Positions 36,117 to 45,618 of a stretch of 64,000 nt of DNA are shown here, in pieces (position 1 is the first letter of the stretch; the number at the start of each line of letters is the position of its first letter). The translations under genes were made by a program, and so were the position numbers. Under the pieces are notes generated by a model, which worked only from the letters and a program-made list of their open reading frames with translations, did not search any database and was not told the origin of the DNA. The stretch is from Paragemmobacter ruber. GTDB lineage: Bacteria; Pseudomonadota; Alphaproteobacteria; Rhodobacterales; Rhodobacteraceae. The DNA is taken from NCBI RefSeq assembly GCF_009908315.1, contig NZ_JAAATW010000001.1, positions 1,488,001-1,552,000 of the forward strand. The letters are read 5' to 3'.

Positions 36117-36971
36117 ATGGCCAGGCAGGGGAATGCCGCGCCAGTCGTCATCAAACGGAAAAAGGTCATGGGTGGCGGCGGCCACCATGGCGGCGCATGG
36201 AAAGTGGCCTATGCCGATTTCGTGACCGCGATGATGGCCTTCTTCCTGCTGATGTGGCTGCTGAACGCGACGACGGAAAAGCAACGCAAGGGAATCGCGG
36301 ATTACTTCAATCCGATGATCCCGCTCAACCGCGTATCAGGCGGTGGTGAGGGGGTATTCGGCGGCACGGATGTGATGTCGCAGGAAACGCCGGCGCGGAC
36401 GGAAACGGGTGCCACGACCCCCAATCCGATCCAAAGCACAAGTCCCGCCGCCACGGGCGGCCCCACACCGGGCGAGATCGCTGCAGAAGAGGCGATCCTG
36501 CGCGACATCGAACAGCGGCTTCTGGCACATTCCGGTGAAAGCATGATCTCGGATCGCCTGCAGCGCCATGTGGTGACGCGCCTGTCGGATGAAGGGCTGG
36601 TCATCGAACTGTTCGATACCGAGGATGAGGCGCTGTTCACCGCAGATACCGCAGAGCCGCGCGCGATCCTTTACGATCTTTCGGCCCTGCTGGCCGAGGT
36701 GATGGCCCTCGCCACAAACCGCGTTGCAGTTTCCGGCCATGTTCGGGCCTATCCGATCACCTTGAAGGAAAACCCGTCCTGGGATTTGTCGAGCGCGCGC
36801 GGCCACAGCCTGCGCGGCCTGATGGTGCAGGCTGGACTGGATGCCGCGCGATTGCACAGGGTAAGCGGCTTTGCGGATCGTCGCCCGGCAACGGCGGATC
36901 CAACGGCGGCCCGGAACAATCGCATCGAGGTGACGTTGTTGCGGCGACACGTCGGGATTGGTGGGAATTGA
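36117..36971 (+). CDS. motB: Flagellar motor stator protein MotB
   Basis: A 284-residue stator subunit. The single membrane segment (about 31-49, AYADFVTAMMAFFLLMWLL) carries the conserved proton-binding D34. The N-terminal cytosolic KRKK stretch and GGGHHGGAWKVAYADF are typical. A low-complexity linker (about 85-115) leads to an OmpA-like peptidoglycan-binding domain ending SARGHSLRGLM and ARNNRIEVTLLRR. MotA is encoded 10 kb away in another operon of this cluster, an arrangement unlike the motAB pair of enterics. Confidence 0.92.
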   Translation: MARQGNAAPVVIKRKKVMGGGGHHGGAWKVAYADFVTAMMAFFLLMWLLNATTEKQRKGIADYFNPMIPLNRVSGGGEGVFGGTDVMSQETPARTETGATTPNPIQSTSPAATGGPTPGEIAAEEAILRDIEQRLLAHSGESMISDRLQRHVVTRLSDEGLVIELFDTEDEALFTADTAEPRAILYDLSALLAEVMALATNRVAVSGHVRAYPITLKENPSWDLSSARGHSLRGLMVQAGLDAARLHRVSGFADRRPATADPTAARNNRIEVTLLRRHVGIGGN

Positions 36972-36975
36972 ACGA

Positions 36976-36990
36976 TTAGGCGCGCGTTAA
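36976..36990 (+). promoter_or_regulatory. CtrA-like box upstream of flgE
   Basis: TTAG-N7-TTAA, one mismatch from the CtrA consensus TTAA-N7-TTAA, lies 56 bases before the flgE start. CtrA controls flagellar genes in Caulobacter and in the fla2 system of Rhodobacter sphaeroides. Two more such boxes stand at other flagellar promoters in this window. Binding is inferred. Confidence 0.55.
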
Positions 36991-37045
36991 TGCCTTTGGC
37001 CCAAACATGGCAGCCGACTCAGGTTCAGGCTGAAAAGGGCTATTC

Positions 37046-38359
37046 ATGTCGATCACGTCTTCGCTCAACGCCGGTGTTGCAGGTCTCAATGCCAATGCCA
37101 CCCGGCTGGCCACGATCTCGGACAACATTGCTAATTCGAACACCTTTGGCTACCGCCGCGCGGCGGCGGATTTCGAAAGCCTGATCGTCGGCGGCAGCAG
37201 TGCGGGCGCTGGCGCGTTCAGCGCGGGCGGCGTGCGTGCGGTTGCGTCGCGCGTGCTGGATGACGCGGGGCCGCTTGTCGCTACGTCGAACCCGCTGGAT
37301 CTCGCGGTTTCCGGGCGCGGCATGCTGCCGGTCCGGCTCAGCGCCGGCCAGAATGGCGCGATCGGGGATCAGGCCATGCTGCTCACCCGGACTGGGGCCT
37401 TCCGCGTGGATGCACAGGGCAACCTGACCACCGCATCCGGTTTGATGCTGCTGGGCTGGCCTGCGAATCCCGATGGCACGATCCCCGGCTTTTCGCGCAA
37501 CTCGGAGATCGGGCTGGAACCCATTCAGGTCGACACGAATCAACGTGTCGGTGATCCGACAACGGCGATCCGCCTTGGCGTCAATCTTCCGGCCACCAGC
37601 ACGATCCCGGGCGCGGATGGTGAAAGCCTGCCCCTCTCGGTGGAATATTTCGGCAACCTTGGTTCGTCCGAAACATTGCAGATCAGCTTCACTCCGACCG
37701 TGCCCGCCACTGGCGCGGCATCGAACACCTGGACGATGGAGATTCGCGATTCCGCACAGAACGGGGCGCTGATCGGGGAATATTCCATCACTTTCGATGC
37801 GACCCGTGGGTTGGGCGGTTCCATCGATTCGGTCACGACTGTCTCGGGCGGAGCTTACGATCCGGCACAGGGCACCTTGACCATCAACGTCGCAAGCGGC
37901 CCGATCACGCTGTCCATCGGTGCGCCGGGGGCGTCGGATGCGCTGACGCAGCTCGACAATGGTTATGCGCCGGTCGGGGTGTTCAAGGATGGCTCGCCCA
38001 TCGGCACGCTGGCCGCACTCGAAGTCGATGATGAGGGTTTCCTCACCGCCAGCTATGACACCGGCTTCTCGCAGCGGCTCTACCAGATTCCGCTTGTCGA
38101 TGTGCCGAACATCAACGGCCTGCGGACCCAGCCGAACCAGACCTATCAGATCACACCGCAATCGGGGGCCTTCACGCTCTGGGATGCCGGAACCGGGCCG
38201 ACGGGTACGATCTCGGGCTTCACACGCGAAGGATCGACGACGGATGTCGCGGCCGAACTGACCGCCCTGATCCAGACACAGCGCGCCTATGCGTCGAACG
38301 CGAAGGTCATCCAGACCGTCGACGAAATGTTGCAGGAAACCACAAACATCAAACGCTAG
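37046..38359 (+). CDS. flgE: Flagellar hook protein FlgE
   Basis: A 437-residue hook subunit. The N-terminal rod/hook signature SLNAGVAGLNANATRLATIS with DNIANSNTFGYRRA and the C-terminal ALIQTQRAYASNAKVIQTVDEMLQ belong to the axial-protein family; the middle (about 90-380) holds the hook-specific beta domains. It is exported by the type III flagellar system and polymerises on the rod. The 74-base gap before it contains a CtrA-like box, so it may begin a transcript running into flgK-flgL-flgI. Confidence 0.92.
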   Translation: MSITSSLNAGVAGLNANATRLATISDNIANSNTFGYRRAAADFESLIVGGSSAGAGAFSAGGVRAVASRVLDDAGPLVATSNPLDLAVSGRGMLPVRLSAGQNGAIGDQAMLLTRTGAFRVDAQGNLTTASGLMLLGWPANPDGTIPGFSRNSEIGLEPIQVDTNQRVGDPTTAIRLGVNLPATSTIPGADGESLPLSVEYFGNLGSSETLQISFTPTVPATGAASNTWTMEIRDSAQNGALIGEYSITFDATRGLGGSIDSVTTVSGGAYDPAQGTLTINVASGPITLSIGAPGASDALTQLDNGYAPVGVFKDGSPIGTLAALEVDDEGFLTASYDTGFSQRLYQIPLVDVPNINGLRTQPNQTYQITPQSGAFTLWDAGTGPTGTISGFTREGSTTDVAAELTALIQTQRAYASNAKVIQTVDEMLQETTNIKR

Positions 38360-38366
38360 GTAGGAC

Positions 38367-39767
38367 ATGGCCCTCTCATCCGCGCTCAGCGCCGCTCTGT
38401 CCGGCCTCACCATCACGTCCCGCAGGGCAGAGACCGTATCTTCGAACATCGCCAATGCCGCAACGCCGGGATACGGGCGGCGCGAGGTCGTGGTGCAGCC
38501 CGACGCCCGTGCGCCCGGTGTCCAGATGATCGAAGTGCGCCGACAAAGCGACATGATCCTTACGACGGACCGGCGCAGCGCGGGCGCCGCTGCCAGTGCC
38601 GCGGATTACCTTTCCGGGCAGTTGCTGCGTCTTGAACGGGCCTATGGCGCGCCGGGCGAAGCCGGAAGCTTGACGGACACGATCGCCGCACTGGACAGCG
38701 CCCTGATCACGGCTGCGGCGACGCCGGACAGTGGCACCGCCCTGACGGCGGTCGCGGATGCGGCAAAGCTTCTCGCCCGCCGCTTTGGCGACATGTCAGA
38801 CATGCTCACCAATGTCCGGGCAGAGGCAGATGCTGGCATCGCTGATGACGTATCGGCGCTGAACACGGATCTGTCCCGCATCGCCGATCTGGATCGGAAG
38901 ATCGTCGCTGAACGTGCCTCCGGGCGGGATGCCTCGTCGATGATCGACCAACGCCAGCAGATAGTGGATCGTGTTGCCGCATTGATCCCGCTGCGCGAGG
39001 TGCCGCGTCCGGATGGCCGGTCTGCCCTCATCTCCCTGAATGGCGCGGTGCTGCTGGACGGACGCCCGGCTGTATTCGGCTTTACGCCGACAGCAGGCAT
39101 CACGGCATCGGGCCCGTCCGTCCTTTCGGGTCTCACGCTGAACGGTCAGGCCATCGGAACGGGCCCGGATGCGCTGGTTTCCGGCGGCATGCTGTCGGCC
39201 CGTTTTGCGCTGCGCGATACACTTGTGCTAGAGGTTCAGGCCGGTCTTGATGCACTGGCGCTCGATATCGGAACACGCCTGTCCGCAGCGGATGCCACCC
39301 TGGGGCCCGCATCGGCCGGCCTGTTGACTGATGCCGGCGCTCTGATCGACGCAGGCGCGGTTGCCGGGCTTTCGGCACGGCTGGCCTTGAACACCATCGC
39401 TGATCTGGATGCCGGGGGTGATATCCGCTTCATCCGGGATGGCCTTGGCGCTGCGCAGCCAGGGCCCGTCGGGGAAAGTCGGCAACTGCTGGCCCTTCAG
39501 GCGGCGCTCGCCAATGCCGCGCCGATCAGCGTTTCTGGACGCGCATCCTCTCTTGTCGAAACGCTGTCCACACGTCGCATTCAGGCTGAAGAGGATGCAA
39601 GCCGCACCTCTGCCCGTGCAAACACCCTGTCCGAGGCAGAGGCCGCAAAGGGCGTTAACACCGACAGTGAGCTTCAGGACCTGCTTCAGATCGAAAAGGC
39701 CTATGCCGCGAATGCCCGCGTGTTGCAGGTCGTGGATGGCCTGCTTCAGAACCTGCTGGAGATCTAG
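38367..39767 (+). CDS. flgK: Flagellar hook-associated protein 1 FlgK
   Basis: A 466-residue junction protein between hook and filament. The N-terminus LSAALSGLTITSRRAETVSSN with IANAATPGYGRREV and the C-terminal ELQDLLQIEKAYAANARVLQVV are the axial-protein signatures; a long helical stretch at 100-200 is typical of FlgK. The gene starts 7 bases after flgE and ends 2 bases before flgL, all on one strand. Confidence 0.9.
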   Translation: MALSSALSAALSGLTITSRRAETVSSNIANAATPGYGRREVVVQPDARAPGVQMIEVRRQSDMILTTDRRSAGAAASAADYLSGQLLRLERAYGAPGEAGSLTDTIAALDSALITAAATPDSGTALTAVADAAKLLARRFGDMSDMLTNVRAEADAGIADDVSALNTDLSRIADLDRKIVAERASGRDASSMIDQRQQIVDRVAALIPLREVPRPDGRSALISLNGAVLLDGRPAVFGFTPTAGITASGPSVLSGLTLNGQAIGTGPDALVSGGMLSARFALRDTLVLEVQAGLDALALDIGTRLSAADATLGPASAGLLTDAGALIDAGAVAGLSARLALNTIADLDAGGDIRFIRDGLGAAQPGPVGESRQLLALQAALANAAPISVSGRASSLVETLSTRRIQAEEDASRTSARANTLSEAEAAKGVNTDSELQDLLQIEKAYAANARVLQVVDGLLQNLLEI

Positions 39768-39769
39768 CG

Positions 39770-40768
39770 ATGACGACCGTGACCATAGGCGACATGGCCC
39801 AGCTTTTCCTGCTGCGCCGGAGCAATGCCGAAACCAGCCGGGAAATCGGCGCCCTCAGCGCAGATCTTGCGCGAGGGACGGCTTCGGATGTCGGCCGTCA
39901 GTTGGGCGGCAGAGTATCCTCACTTGCCGCCATCGAGACAGAACTCACCCGGATCGCGGCTTTCGGGCGTGTGGCGGATCAGGGCGCGCAACGCGCCACA
40001 GCGATGCAAACCGCTCTTGAACGGCTGTCTTCTGCCGCCGATAAAAGCGCGTCCGTGCTGCTCCGCGCTGCGCAGTCGGCGGATGCGCGCAGTCTCGGCA
40101 TAGCGGCCCGTGACGCAAGGGCCGCATTCGAGGATGCGGTTGCTGCGCTCAACACGCGGTTTGCCGATCAAAGCCTGTTTTCCGGCACCGCAACCGATCG
40201 CAGACCGCTGCCTGAAGCCGATACGCTGCTCGCCGCGGCGAAGACGGCCATTGGCACCGGTGCCTCCGCTTCCGATGCAGCCACGGTGATTGAGGATTGG
40301 CTTTCCGATCCGGCGGGCTTTCTGACGCAGGTCTATTCTGGTTCTGCCGATGTCGCGGATCTTTCCGTGGGAACACAAGATGTTGTGCGCCTTGACGTCA
40401 CAGCCGCTGATCCGGCTCTGCAAGCCACGCTGAAGGGGCTGCTTCTCGGGGCCCTCATGTCGGAACCGGGGTTCGATGATCGGTCGGGTCAGTTGGCATT
40501 GGCAAGCCTGGCGGGAACCGCCCTTCTTCAATCGTCGGGTGAACGGGTCATGCTGTCCGCGCGGATCGGCTCTTCCGAGGCGCGCATCGCCCAGTCCCAG
40601 GCCCGACAATCAGCCGAGGCGCTGGCCCTCGAACAGGCGCGGACAGACTTGATCGCGGTGGATGGCTATGACGTTGCCACCCGTCTGGAAGAGGCGCGCG
40701 CCCGGCTTGAGATGATCTACACCCTCACCGCGCGTCTGTCGCGCCTTTCACTTTCGGATTACTTGTGA
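39770..40768 (+). CDS. flgL: Flagellar hook-associated protein 3 FlgL
   Basis: A 332-residue flagellin-like junction protein. The N-terminal coiled region with RSNAETSREIGALSADLARG and the C-terminal helix VATRLEEARARLEMIYTLTARLSRLSL match FlgL, as does its position after flgK. Sequence conservation is low, as usual for HAP3 in this lineage. Its stop overlaps the flgI start. Confidence 0.85.
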   Translation: MTTVTIGDMAQLFLLRRSNAETSREIGALSADLARGTASDVGRQLGGRVSSLAAIETELTRIAAFGRVADQGAQRATAMQTALERLSSAADKSASVLLRAAQSADARSLGIAARDARAAFEDAVAALNTRFADQSLFSGTATDRRPLPEADTLLAAAKTAIGTGASASDAATVIEDWLSDPAGFLTQVYSGSADVADLSVGTQDVVRLDVTAADPALQATLKGLLLGALMSEPGFDDRSGQLALASLAGTALLQSSGERVMLSARIGSSEARIAQSQARQSAEALALEQARTDLIAVDGYDVATRLEEARARLEMIYTLTARLSRLSLSDYL

Positions 40769-41862
40769 TGTTGCGTGCCACTGCGCTGTTTCTTTTCCTC
40801 GCTGGCCCGGCTTCGGCAGAGGTCATCCGCCTCAAGGATCTGGTCGAGGTGGATGGCGTCCGGGGCAATGATCTGGTGGGGTACGGTCTGGTTGTCGGCC
40901 TGAACGGCACAGGAGATGGCCTGCGCAACGCGCCATTCACCGAAGAGATCATGGCGAACCTGCTGGAACGCCTGGGTGCCAATGTCGCGGGTGAGGAGTT
41001 TCGTCCCCGGAACGTCGCCGCTGTCTTCGTCACTGCCTCGCTGCCACCCTTCGCACGCGCCGGATCGCGGATCGACGTCTCTGTTTCGGCGATCGGTGAC
41101 GCATCCAGCCTGCAGGGCGGGACCCTGATCATGACGCCCCTGAATGGCGCGGATGGCGAAATCTACGCTGTCGCGCAGGGCGGGCTCATCGCAGGGGGTA
41201 TTTCGGTCGAAGGCGAGGCTGCACGCGTGGTGCAAGGCGTGCCGACATCCGGCACCATCCCCTCGGGCGCGCGCGTGGAGCGAGAGGTCGATTTCGATTT
41301 CTCGGCAATGTCCACCTTGCGTCTAGCCCTGCGTGCGCCGGATTTCACCACAGCAGGGCGGATCGAGACGACGATCAACCGCGAGTTCGGGCGTCCCGTT
41401 GCGGCCATGCTGGACGCAGGGACTGTGGCGCTCGATCTTCGCGCGGCGCGCATGCCCTCACCCGCGCATGTGGTCGGCAGGATTGAGGGCCTGCCGGTGG
41501 AGGCTGAGACACGCGCCCGTGTCGTGGTCGATCAGCGGTCGGGTACCATCGTGATGGGGCGCGACGTGCGCATCAGCGCCGTTGCCGTGGCCCAGGGCGG
41601 CCTGACACTGCGGGTTGCCGAAACGCCGGTCGTGGTGCAGCCAAACCCCTTTGCCGAGGGAGAGACGATCACCGTACCCAGAACGGACGCACAGATTGAG
41701 TTGGAGCCCGGCACGGGTCTGGCTGAACTTCCGCCGGGGACATCACTCTCGGAGGTTGTCGCCGGCCTCAACGCGCTGGGCGTTGCACCGCACGACATGA
41801 TCGACATCCTCAAAAGCATTCATGCCGCCGGGGCCTTGCATGCCGAACTGATTGTGAACTGA
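40768..41862 (+). CDS. flgI: Flagellar P-ring protein FlgI
   Basis: A 364-residue periplasmic P-ring subunit. A short signal peptide (MLRATALFLFLAGPASA) precedes the mature start EVIRLKDLVEVDGVRGNDLV, followed by the diagnostic GYGLVVGLNGTGDG, a basic-proline section and the C-terminal DMIDILKSIHAAGALHAELI. The ATG overlaps the flgL TGA by one base; a GTG one codon earlier also exists. It is the last gene of this plus-strand run and meets fliP 14 bases on. Confidence 0.95.
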   Translation: MLRATALFLFLAGPASAEVIRLKDLVEVDGVRGNDLVGYGLVVGLNGTGDGLRNAPFTEEIMANLLERLGANVAGEEFRPRNVAAVFVTASLPPFARAGSRIDVSVSAIGDASSLQGGTLIMTPLNGADGEIYAVAQGGLIAGGISVEGEAARVVQGVPTSGTIPSGARVEREVDFDFSAMSTLRLALRAPDFTTAGRIETTINREFGRPVAAMLDAGTVALDLRAARMPSPAHVVGRIEGLPVEAETRARVVVDQRSGTIVMGRDVRISAVAVAQGGLTLRVAETPVVVQPNPFAEGETITVPRTDAQIELEPGTGLAELPPGTSLSEVVAGLNALGVAPHDMIDILKSIHAAGALHAELIVN

Positions 41863-41876
41863 TCCGGCCAGCTGCC

Positions 41877-42611
41877 TTACATATACCCACGCACCAAGGC
41901 GGCCGCGATCAGCGACCAGCCATCCGCAACCACGAAAAATGCAAGCTTGAAGGGCAGCGAAACAAAGGCGGGCGGCACCATCATCATACCCATCGCCATC
42001 AGGATCGCCGCAACCACCAGATCAATGATCAGGAAGGGCAGAAAGATCATGAAGCCGATTTCAAAGGCACGTGCCACTTCCGACAGCATGAAGGCAGGGA
42101 TCAGGATCGACAGCGGTGCCTCAACCGCGGGCTGCAGGATGTCTGCATTCGGGCGAAGATCACGCAGGGCTGCGAAGGTATCGAGGTCAAGCCGCGCTGC
42201 CATGAAGATTCGAAATGGCCCCATGGCCGCATTGATCGCTTGGGCTGCGTCCATTTCTCCGCGGTTCAACGGCTCGATCCCCGCCGTCCAGGCATCGGCC
42301 AGCACGGGTTCCATGATGAACCATGTCAGGAAAAGGGAAAGACTGATCAGCAGCATGTTTGGTGGCGATTGCTGCAAGCCGATGGCTTGCCGCAGGATGG
42401 ACAGCACGGTCACGATGAAAGGGAAACACGTGATGGTCACCGCGATTCCGGGTGCGAGGCTTAGCACGGTGATCAGCAGCATCAGCTGAACCGTCCGCGT
42501 CGACAAAAGCGGCCCTTCGCCGAGGTCGAGCGTCATTTCCTGAGCGACGCCGCCACTTGGCCAGATCGAAACCGCCAGGCAGGCGAGGAAAACCACCCGA
42601 AGGGCGCTCAC
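41877..42611 (-). CDS. fliP: Flagellar export gate protein FliP
   Basis: A 244-residue export-gate subunit. A cleavable signal (about 1-23) is followed by four membrane segments. Family motifs LAPGIAVTITCFPFIVTVLSIL and the conserved IPAFMLSEVARAFEIGFMIFLPFLIIDLVVAAILMAMGMMMVPP stretch are present over about 54-75 and 168-210. FliP forms the core of the type III gate with FliQ and FliR, both encoded elsewhere in the window. It is the last gene of the fliF-fliH-fliN-fliP operon, overlapping fliN by ATGA. Confidence 0.95.
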   Translation of the reverse strand: MSALRVVFLACLAVSIWPSGGVAQEMTLDLGEGPLLSTRTVQLMLLITVLSLAPGIAVTITCFPFIVTVLSILRQAIGLQQSPPNMLLISLSLFLTWFIMEPVLADAWTAGIEPLNRGEMDAAQAINAAMGPFRIFMAARLDLDTFAALRDLRPNADILQPAVEAPLSILIPAFMLSEVARAFEIGFMIFLPFLIIDLVVAAILMAMGMMMVPPAFVSLPFKLAFFVVADGWSLIAAALVRGYM

Positions 42612-42865
42612 AGCCCGCCTCCCGGGACGGCGACCTCTGTCAGGCGAACAGCAAGCTGCCCTGTCCCATCCTCTGCCTCCTGCAACTCGCCTCGTGCGAT
42701 CAGTCGGTCGCCGATAAACAGTTCGACCGGATCGTCCACGCGCCGATCAAGCACAAGCACGGCTTCCCGCTCCAGCCGAAGCAGGTCTCGAACCAGAGGG
42801 CGCGCGCGGCCCACGGAAACGGCGATCTCGATGGGAACCTGGGTAAAGGGATTGTCATCCGGCAT
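42608..42865 (-). CDS. fliN: Flagellar C-ring protein FliN (SpoA domain)
   Basis: An 85-residue protein that is essentially one SpoA/FliN domain: VPIEIAVSVGRARPLVRDLLRLEREAVLVLD, then DDPVELFIGDRLIARGEL and a terminal AVRLTEV. FliN forms the bottom of the switch ring with FliM and FliG. At 85 residues it is shorter than most FliN because no N-terminal extension is present. No fliM or fliG is recognised in the window. It overlaps fliH by 11 bases and fliP by 4. Confidence 0.88.
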   Translation of the reverse strand: MPDDNPFTQVPIEIAVSVGRARPLVRDLLRLEREAVLVLDRRVDDPVELFIGDRLIARGELQEAEDGTGQLAVRLTEVAVPGGGL

Positions 42866-43454
42866 GGGCCTGCTCCGTTATCTGAAGTTCAAAGAAGTCT
42901 GAAATGGCCCGGGCGATGGCCGCCGAAGCAGCATCAAGGTCCACACGCGCCTCGGCCTTGGCCGTGGCAATCATGACCTGTCCCTCGTCAAGCTGCGGAT
43001 CCACACGCAGGATCATCGGGATGCCTTGCGAGATCGGCGGCAGAAGACGCTCAACCAGATCGTGGACGTCCGGCGCGACACGAAGAAGCACTGGCGTATC
43101 AGCCAAGCGCTCTGCCAAAGGCATGAGTGTCTCTGCAATGACAGGCGCGAGGGAGGCGCGCGCAACCCTTGGCAACAATTGGGCAGCGACATCATTCAGA
43201 AAAGGCTCCAGAGACCGCAGGATGTGATGGCGCACCTCCTGGTATCCAAAGGCCAGCATCTGAAGGTTTCTTGTCGCTTCGGCTTCCCGCTCGGCGCGGG
43301 CATCGGATTGCGCTGTGACCGCATCCTCCCACCCGGCGCCATACCCCTCTTCATAGGCGCCGAGACGTATCTCTTCCTCCCGGTCGTTCCTGGTTGGGCT
43401 CACCTCGGGTTCGGCCTGTGCGCTGGTGAAATCCTCAAGCTTAAGCGGTGCCAT
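42855..43454 (-). CDS. FliH-like flagellar assembly protein
   Basis: A 199-residue soluble protein, acidic at the N-terminus, with a FliH-like glycine segment YEEGYGAGWEDAV (about 34-46), a helical middle and an alpha-beta C-terminal domain (about 100-190) similar to the stator-peripheral stalk fold. FliH regulates the FliI ATPase of the export system. Assignment rests on position between fliF and fliN and on this pattern. It overlaps fliF by ATGA. Confidence 0.7.
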   Translation of the reverse strand: MAPLKLEDFTSAQAEPEVSPTRNDREEEIRLGAYEEGYGAGWEDAVTAQSDARAEREAEATRNLQMLAFGYQEVRHHILRSLEPFLNDVAAQLLPRVARASLAPVIAETLMPLAERLADTPVLLRVAPDVHDLVERLLPPISQGIPMILRVDPQLDEGQVMIATAKAEARVDLDAASAAIARAISDFFELQITEQAHAG

Positions 43455-45025
43455 CAGGCTCTGCCTCCGTCCGCATCCATCCAGGTTTTCAGGATCTCGA
43501 GCGACTCCGTCTGCCGTTCGCCGATCATTCGGCGCAGGCGGCTCACCGGATCTTCCGTCTCAAGGTGCGCTGGCCTGTCCCCACCGATAACAGGCAGATC
43601 GCCGGTATCGACGCCGTCCGCGATCTCTCCCGTAAGGACAGGGCCAAGCGGACGGGGCTCTCGCATCATCGGCGGAAGGGGCAACGCTGGTGGCGCTGCG
43701 CTTCGTGACTGTCGCAACGCCGGACGCAGCACAAACAGCGCGATCGCCAGAACCACCGCCGCGAGGATGGCAAAACCTGCGATCCGGGTCAGGTCCAGCC
43801 CCAGATCCGATGGTGCCGTGGCTTCTTCCGCCTGCGGAGCGACGATTTCCAGCGACTTCAAGGTAAGGACGTCACCCCGCGACTCGTCAATGCCCGCCGC
43901 CGAGGCAACAAGTTCGCGGAGGGCCGAAAGCTCCTCATCCGACCGGGGCTGCCACGTCTGGCTTCCGTCCTCACTGGCGATCCGTTCTCCGTCAACGAGA
44001 ACCGCCACGCTCAACCGGCGGATATCGCCGGGCACGCGCGTCACCTCGCGCCGCGTCTCGCTCAGCTCGTAATCAACGCGCTCACGGCTTTCCTGCGATT
44101 GTGTTGCGGTTCCTGCTTCACTTCCGGCATCGCCATCGGGCAGGTTCGACGCAACGGTGACTTCTCCTCCCGCCTGATTCTCCGATCCGCTTGAACTTTC
44201 CGTCTCCGTGCTTGTGGCGACACGCCCCTGGGGATCAATGCGGCGCTCTGACAGCAGTTCACTTTCCGTGACCAGATCGACCGAAACCTCAACCACCGCG
44301 CGTCCCGGGCCGACCCGCGCGGCCAAGAGCCTTTCGACATTCTGCCGGATTGCCGTGGCTCGATCGGCGGCATTGCCCTGAGACAGGCCCCCGTCCTCCA
44401 CAGGAATAAGGCCTTGCACGGCATCAATCACGGCAACCTTGTCAGGGCTCAACCCCGTGATGGCTGAGGCAACGAGATGCCGCAACGCGCGGGCCTGAGC
44501 GGGCGAAAGGCCGCCTGCCGTGGTCACAAAGACGCTGGCACTGGGCGCGGAACCCATGTCGAACGGCCGATCCGACCCACGCGCGATGTGCACGCGCGCG
44601 GCACGAATCTGTGGATTGGCAAGGATTGTTCGCGCAAGCTCTCCCTCAACCGCGCGGCTCCATGCGGCATCAAACATCTGGGCCGTCGTCCCGAAGCCCG
44701 AGAGCGAATCGAGCAGCTCGTATCCTGCGCCGCCCTGCGACGGCAGGCCTTCTGCCGCCAGTTCCAGACGCAGCGCATCGCGCTGATCCGACGGGACATG
44801 GATCGCCGTTCCCTTGATTTCATAGGCCACATCGCGCGATTCGAGCGCGGCGACGATCTCTCCGGCAGTGTTCGCTTCCAGACCTGAATAAAGCAGCGCC
44901 ATAGACGGCGCTGCCGCCATGCGGCCCAGCATCAAAACCATGACGAACATAGCCAAACTCGCCCCGATGGCCAGAGCTCGACGGCGCATGTCCAATGCAG
45001 ACCAAACGGAAACCAACTGATTCAC
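43454..45025 (-). CDS. fliF: Flagellar MS-ring protein FliF
   Basis: About 523 residues of the MS-ring subunit. An N-terminal membrane segment (about 19-40) precedes ring-building domains with SGLEANTAGEIVAALESRDV, GYELLDSLSGFGTTAQMFDAAWSRAVEGELARTI and VSVDLVTESELLSER. A second segment (about 430-450) precedes a C-terminal FliG-binding tail (GERQTESLEILKTWM), which implies a FliG somewhere in the genome. A GTG start (45025) is preferred to a TTG two codons upstream (45031). It heads the minus-strand operon and faces fliL. Confidence 0.93.
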   Translation of the reverse strand: MNQLVSVWSALDMRRRALAIGASLAMFVMVLMLGRMAAAPSMALLYSGLEANTAGEIVAALESRDVAYEIKGTAIHVPSDQRDALRLELAAEGLPSQGGAGYELLDSLSGFGTTAQMFDAAWSRAVEGELARTILANPQIRAARVHIARGSDRPFDMGSAPSASVFVTTAGGLSPAQARALRHLVASAITGLSPDKVAVIDAVQGLIPVEDGGLSQGNAADRATAIRQNVERLLAARVGPGRAVVEVSVDLVTESELLSERRIDPQGRVATSTETESSSGSENQAGGEVTVASNLPDGDAGSEAGTATQSQESRERVDYELSETRREVTRVPGDIRRLSVAVLVDGERIASEDGSQTWQPRSDEELSALRELVASAAGIDESRGDVLTLKSLEIVAPQAEEATAPSDLGLDLTRIAGFAILAAVVLAIALFVLRPALRQSRSAAPPALPLPPMMREPRPLGPVLTGEIADGVDTGDLPVIGGDRPAHLETEDPVSRLRRMIGERQTESLEILKTWMDADGGRA

Positions 45026-45071
45026 AGGCAACCCCAGACTTCTGTCTTGGGCCCAGAATTCCTGATGGGAC

Positions 45072-45086
45072 TTAATAATCGGTTAG
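45072..45086. promoter_or_regulatory. CtrA-like box between fliF and fliL
   Basis: TTAA-N7-TTAG, one mismatch from the CtrA consensus, in the 108 bases between the divergent fliF and fliL starts. One bound dimer could serve both operons, or only one; the position (about 50 bases before each start) fits either promoter. Confidence 0.6.
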
Positions 45087-45133
45087 GGGCAAACGGCTAA
45101 GACGGTCGGCATCGCAGAAGTGGAGGATCCCCG

Positions 45134-45607
45134 ATGTCGGATGCCGTGCAGCCAGATGAACCGCCCGCAGGTCGCAGCAAGCTGCCTCTCATGATGGGGC
45201 TGGTGCTGGCGCTTCTCTTGGGCGCTGGCGGGTTCTTCGTTACCAATTCCGGTCTTATCGGCCCCCGGTCGGAGGTGGTGGGAACCGATCCCCCGGCCGA
45301 TCTTCCGGAAATCGCCTTCCTTCCGGTGGCACCGGTCACCATCTCCATGCCCGGTTTGGCGTCTGATTCGCACTTGCGCTTCACCGCGCAGCTAGAGGTG
45401 GTTTCGGCTCACGCGGGCGAGGTTGAACTGCTGATGCCGCGGATCGTCGATGTCTTGAACGGCTATCTTCGGGCCGTTCAACCCGCAAGTCTGCAGGAGG
45501 CCGGCGCCCTCATCCGGATCCGGGCCCAACTTCTTAGGCGGATCCAGATCGTCACCGGCGAAGGGCGCGTCCGGGATCTGCTGGTGACCGAATTCCTCTT
45601 CAGCTGA
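45134..45607 (+). CDS. fliL: Flagellar basal body-associated protein FliL
   Basis: A 157-residue protein with one membrane segment (about 18-36) and a periplasmic stomatin-like domain (about 55-157) ending with the FliL hallmark LIRIRAQLLRRIQIVTGEGR followed by VRDLLVTEFLFS. FliL stabilises stators around the MotB linker. The start follows GGAGGA. It heads the plus-strand operon that also encodes MotE- and MotA-like proteins. A second FliL-like gene lies 9 kb away. Confidence 0.88.
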   Translation: MSDAVQPDEPPAGRSKLPLMMGLVLALLLGAGGFFVTNSGLIGPRSEVVGTDPPADLPEIAFLPVAPVTISMPGLASDSHLRFTAQLEVVSAHAGEVELLMPRIVDVLNGYLRAVQPASLQEAGALIRIRAQLLRRIQIVTGEGRVRDLLVTEFLFS

Positions 45608-45618
45608 AAGGTCTGATC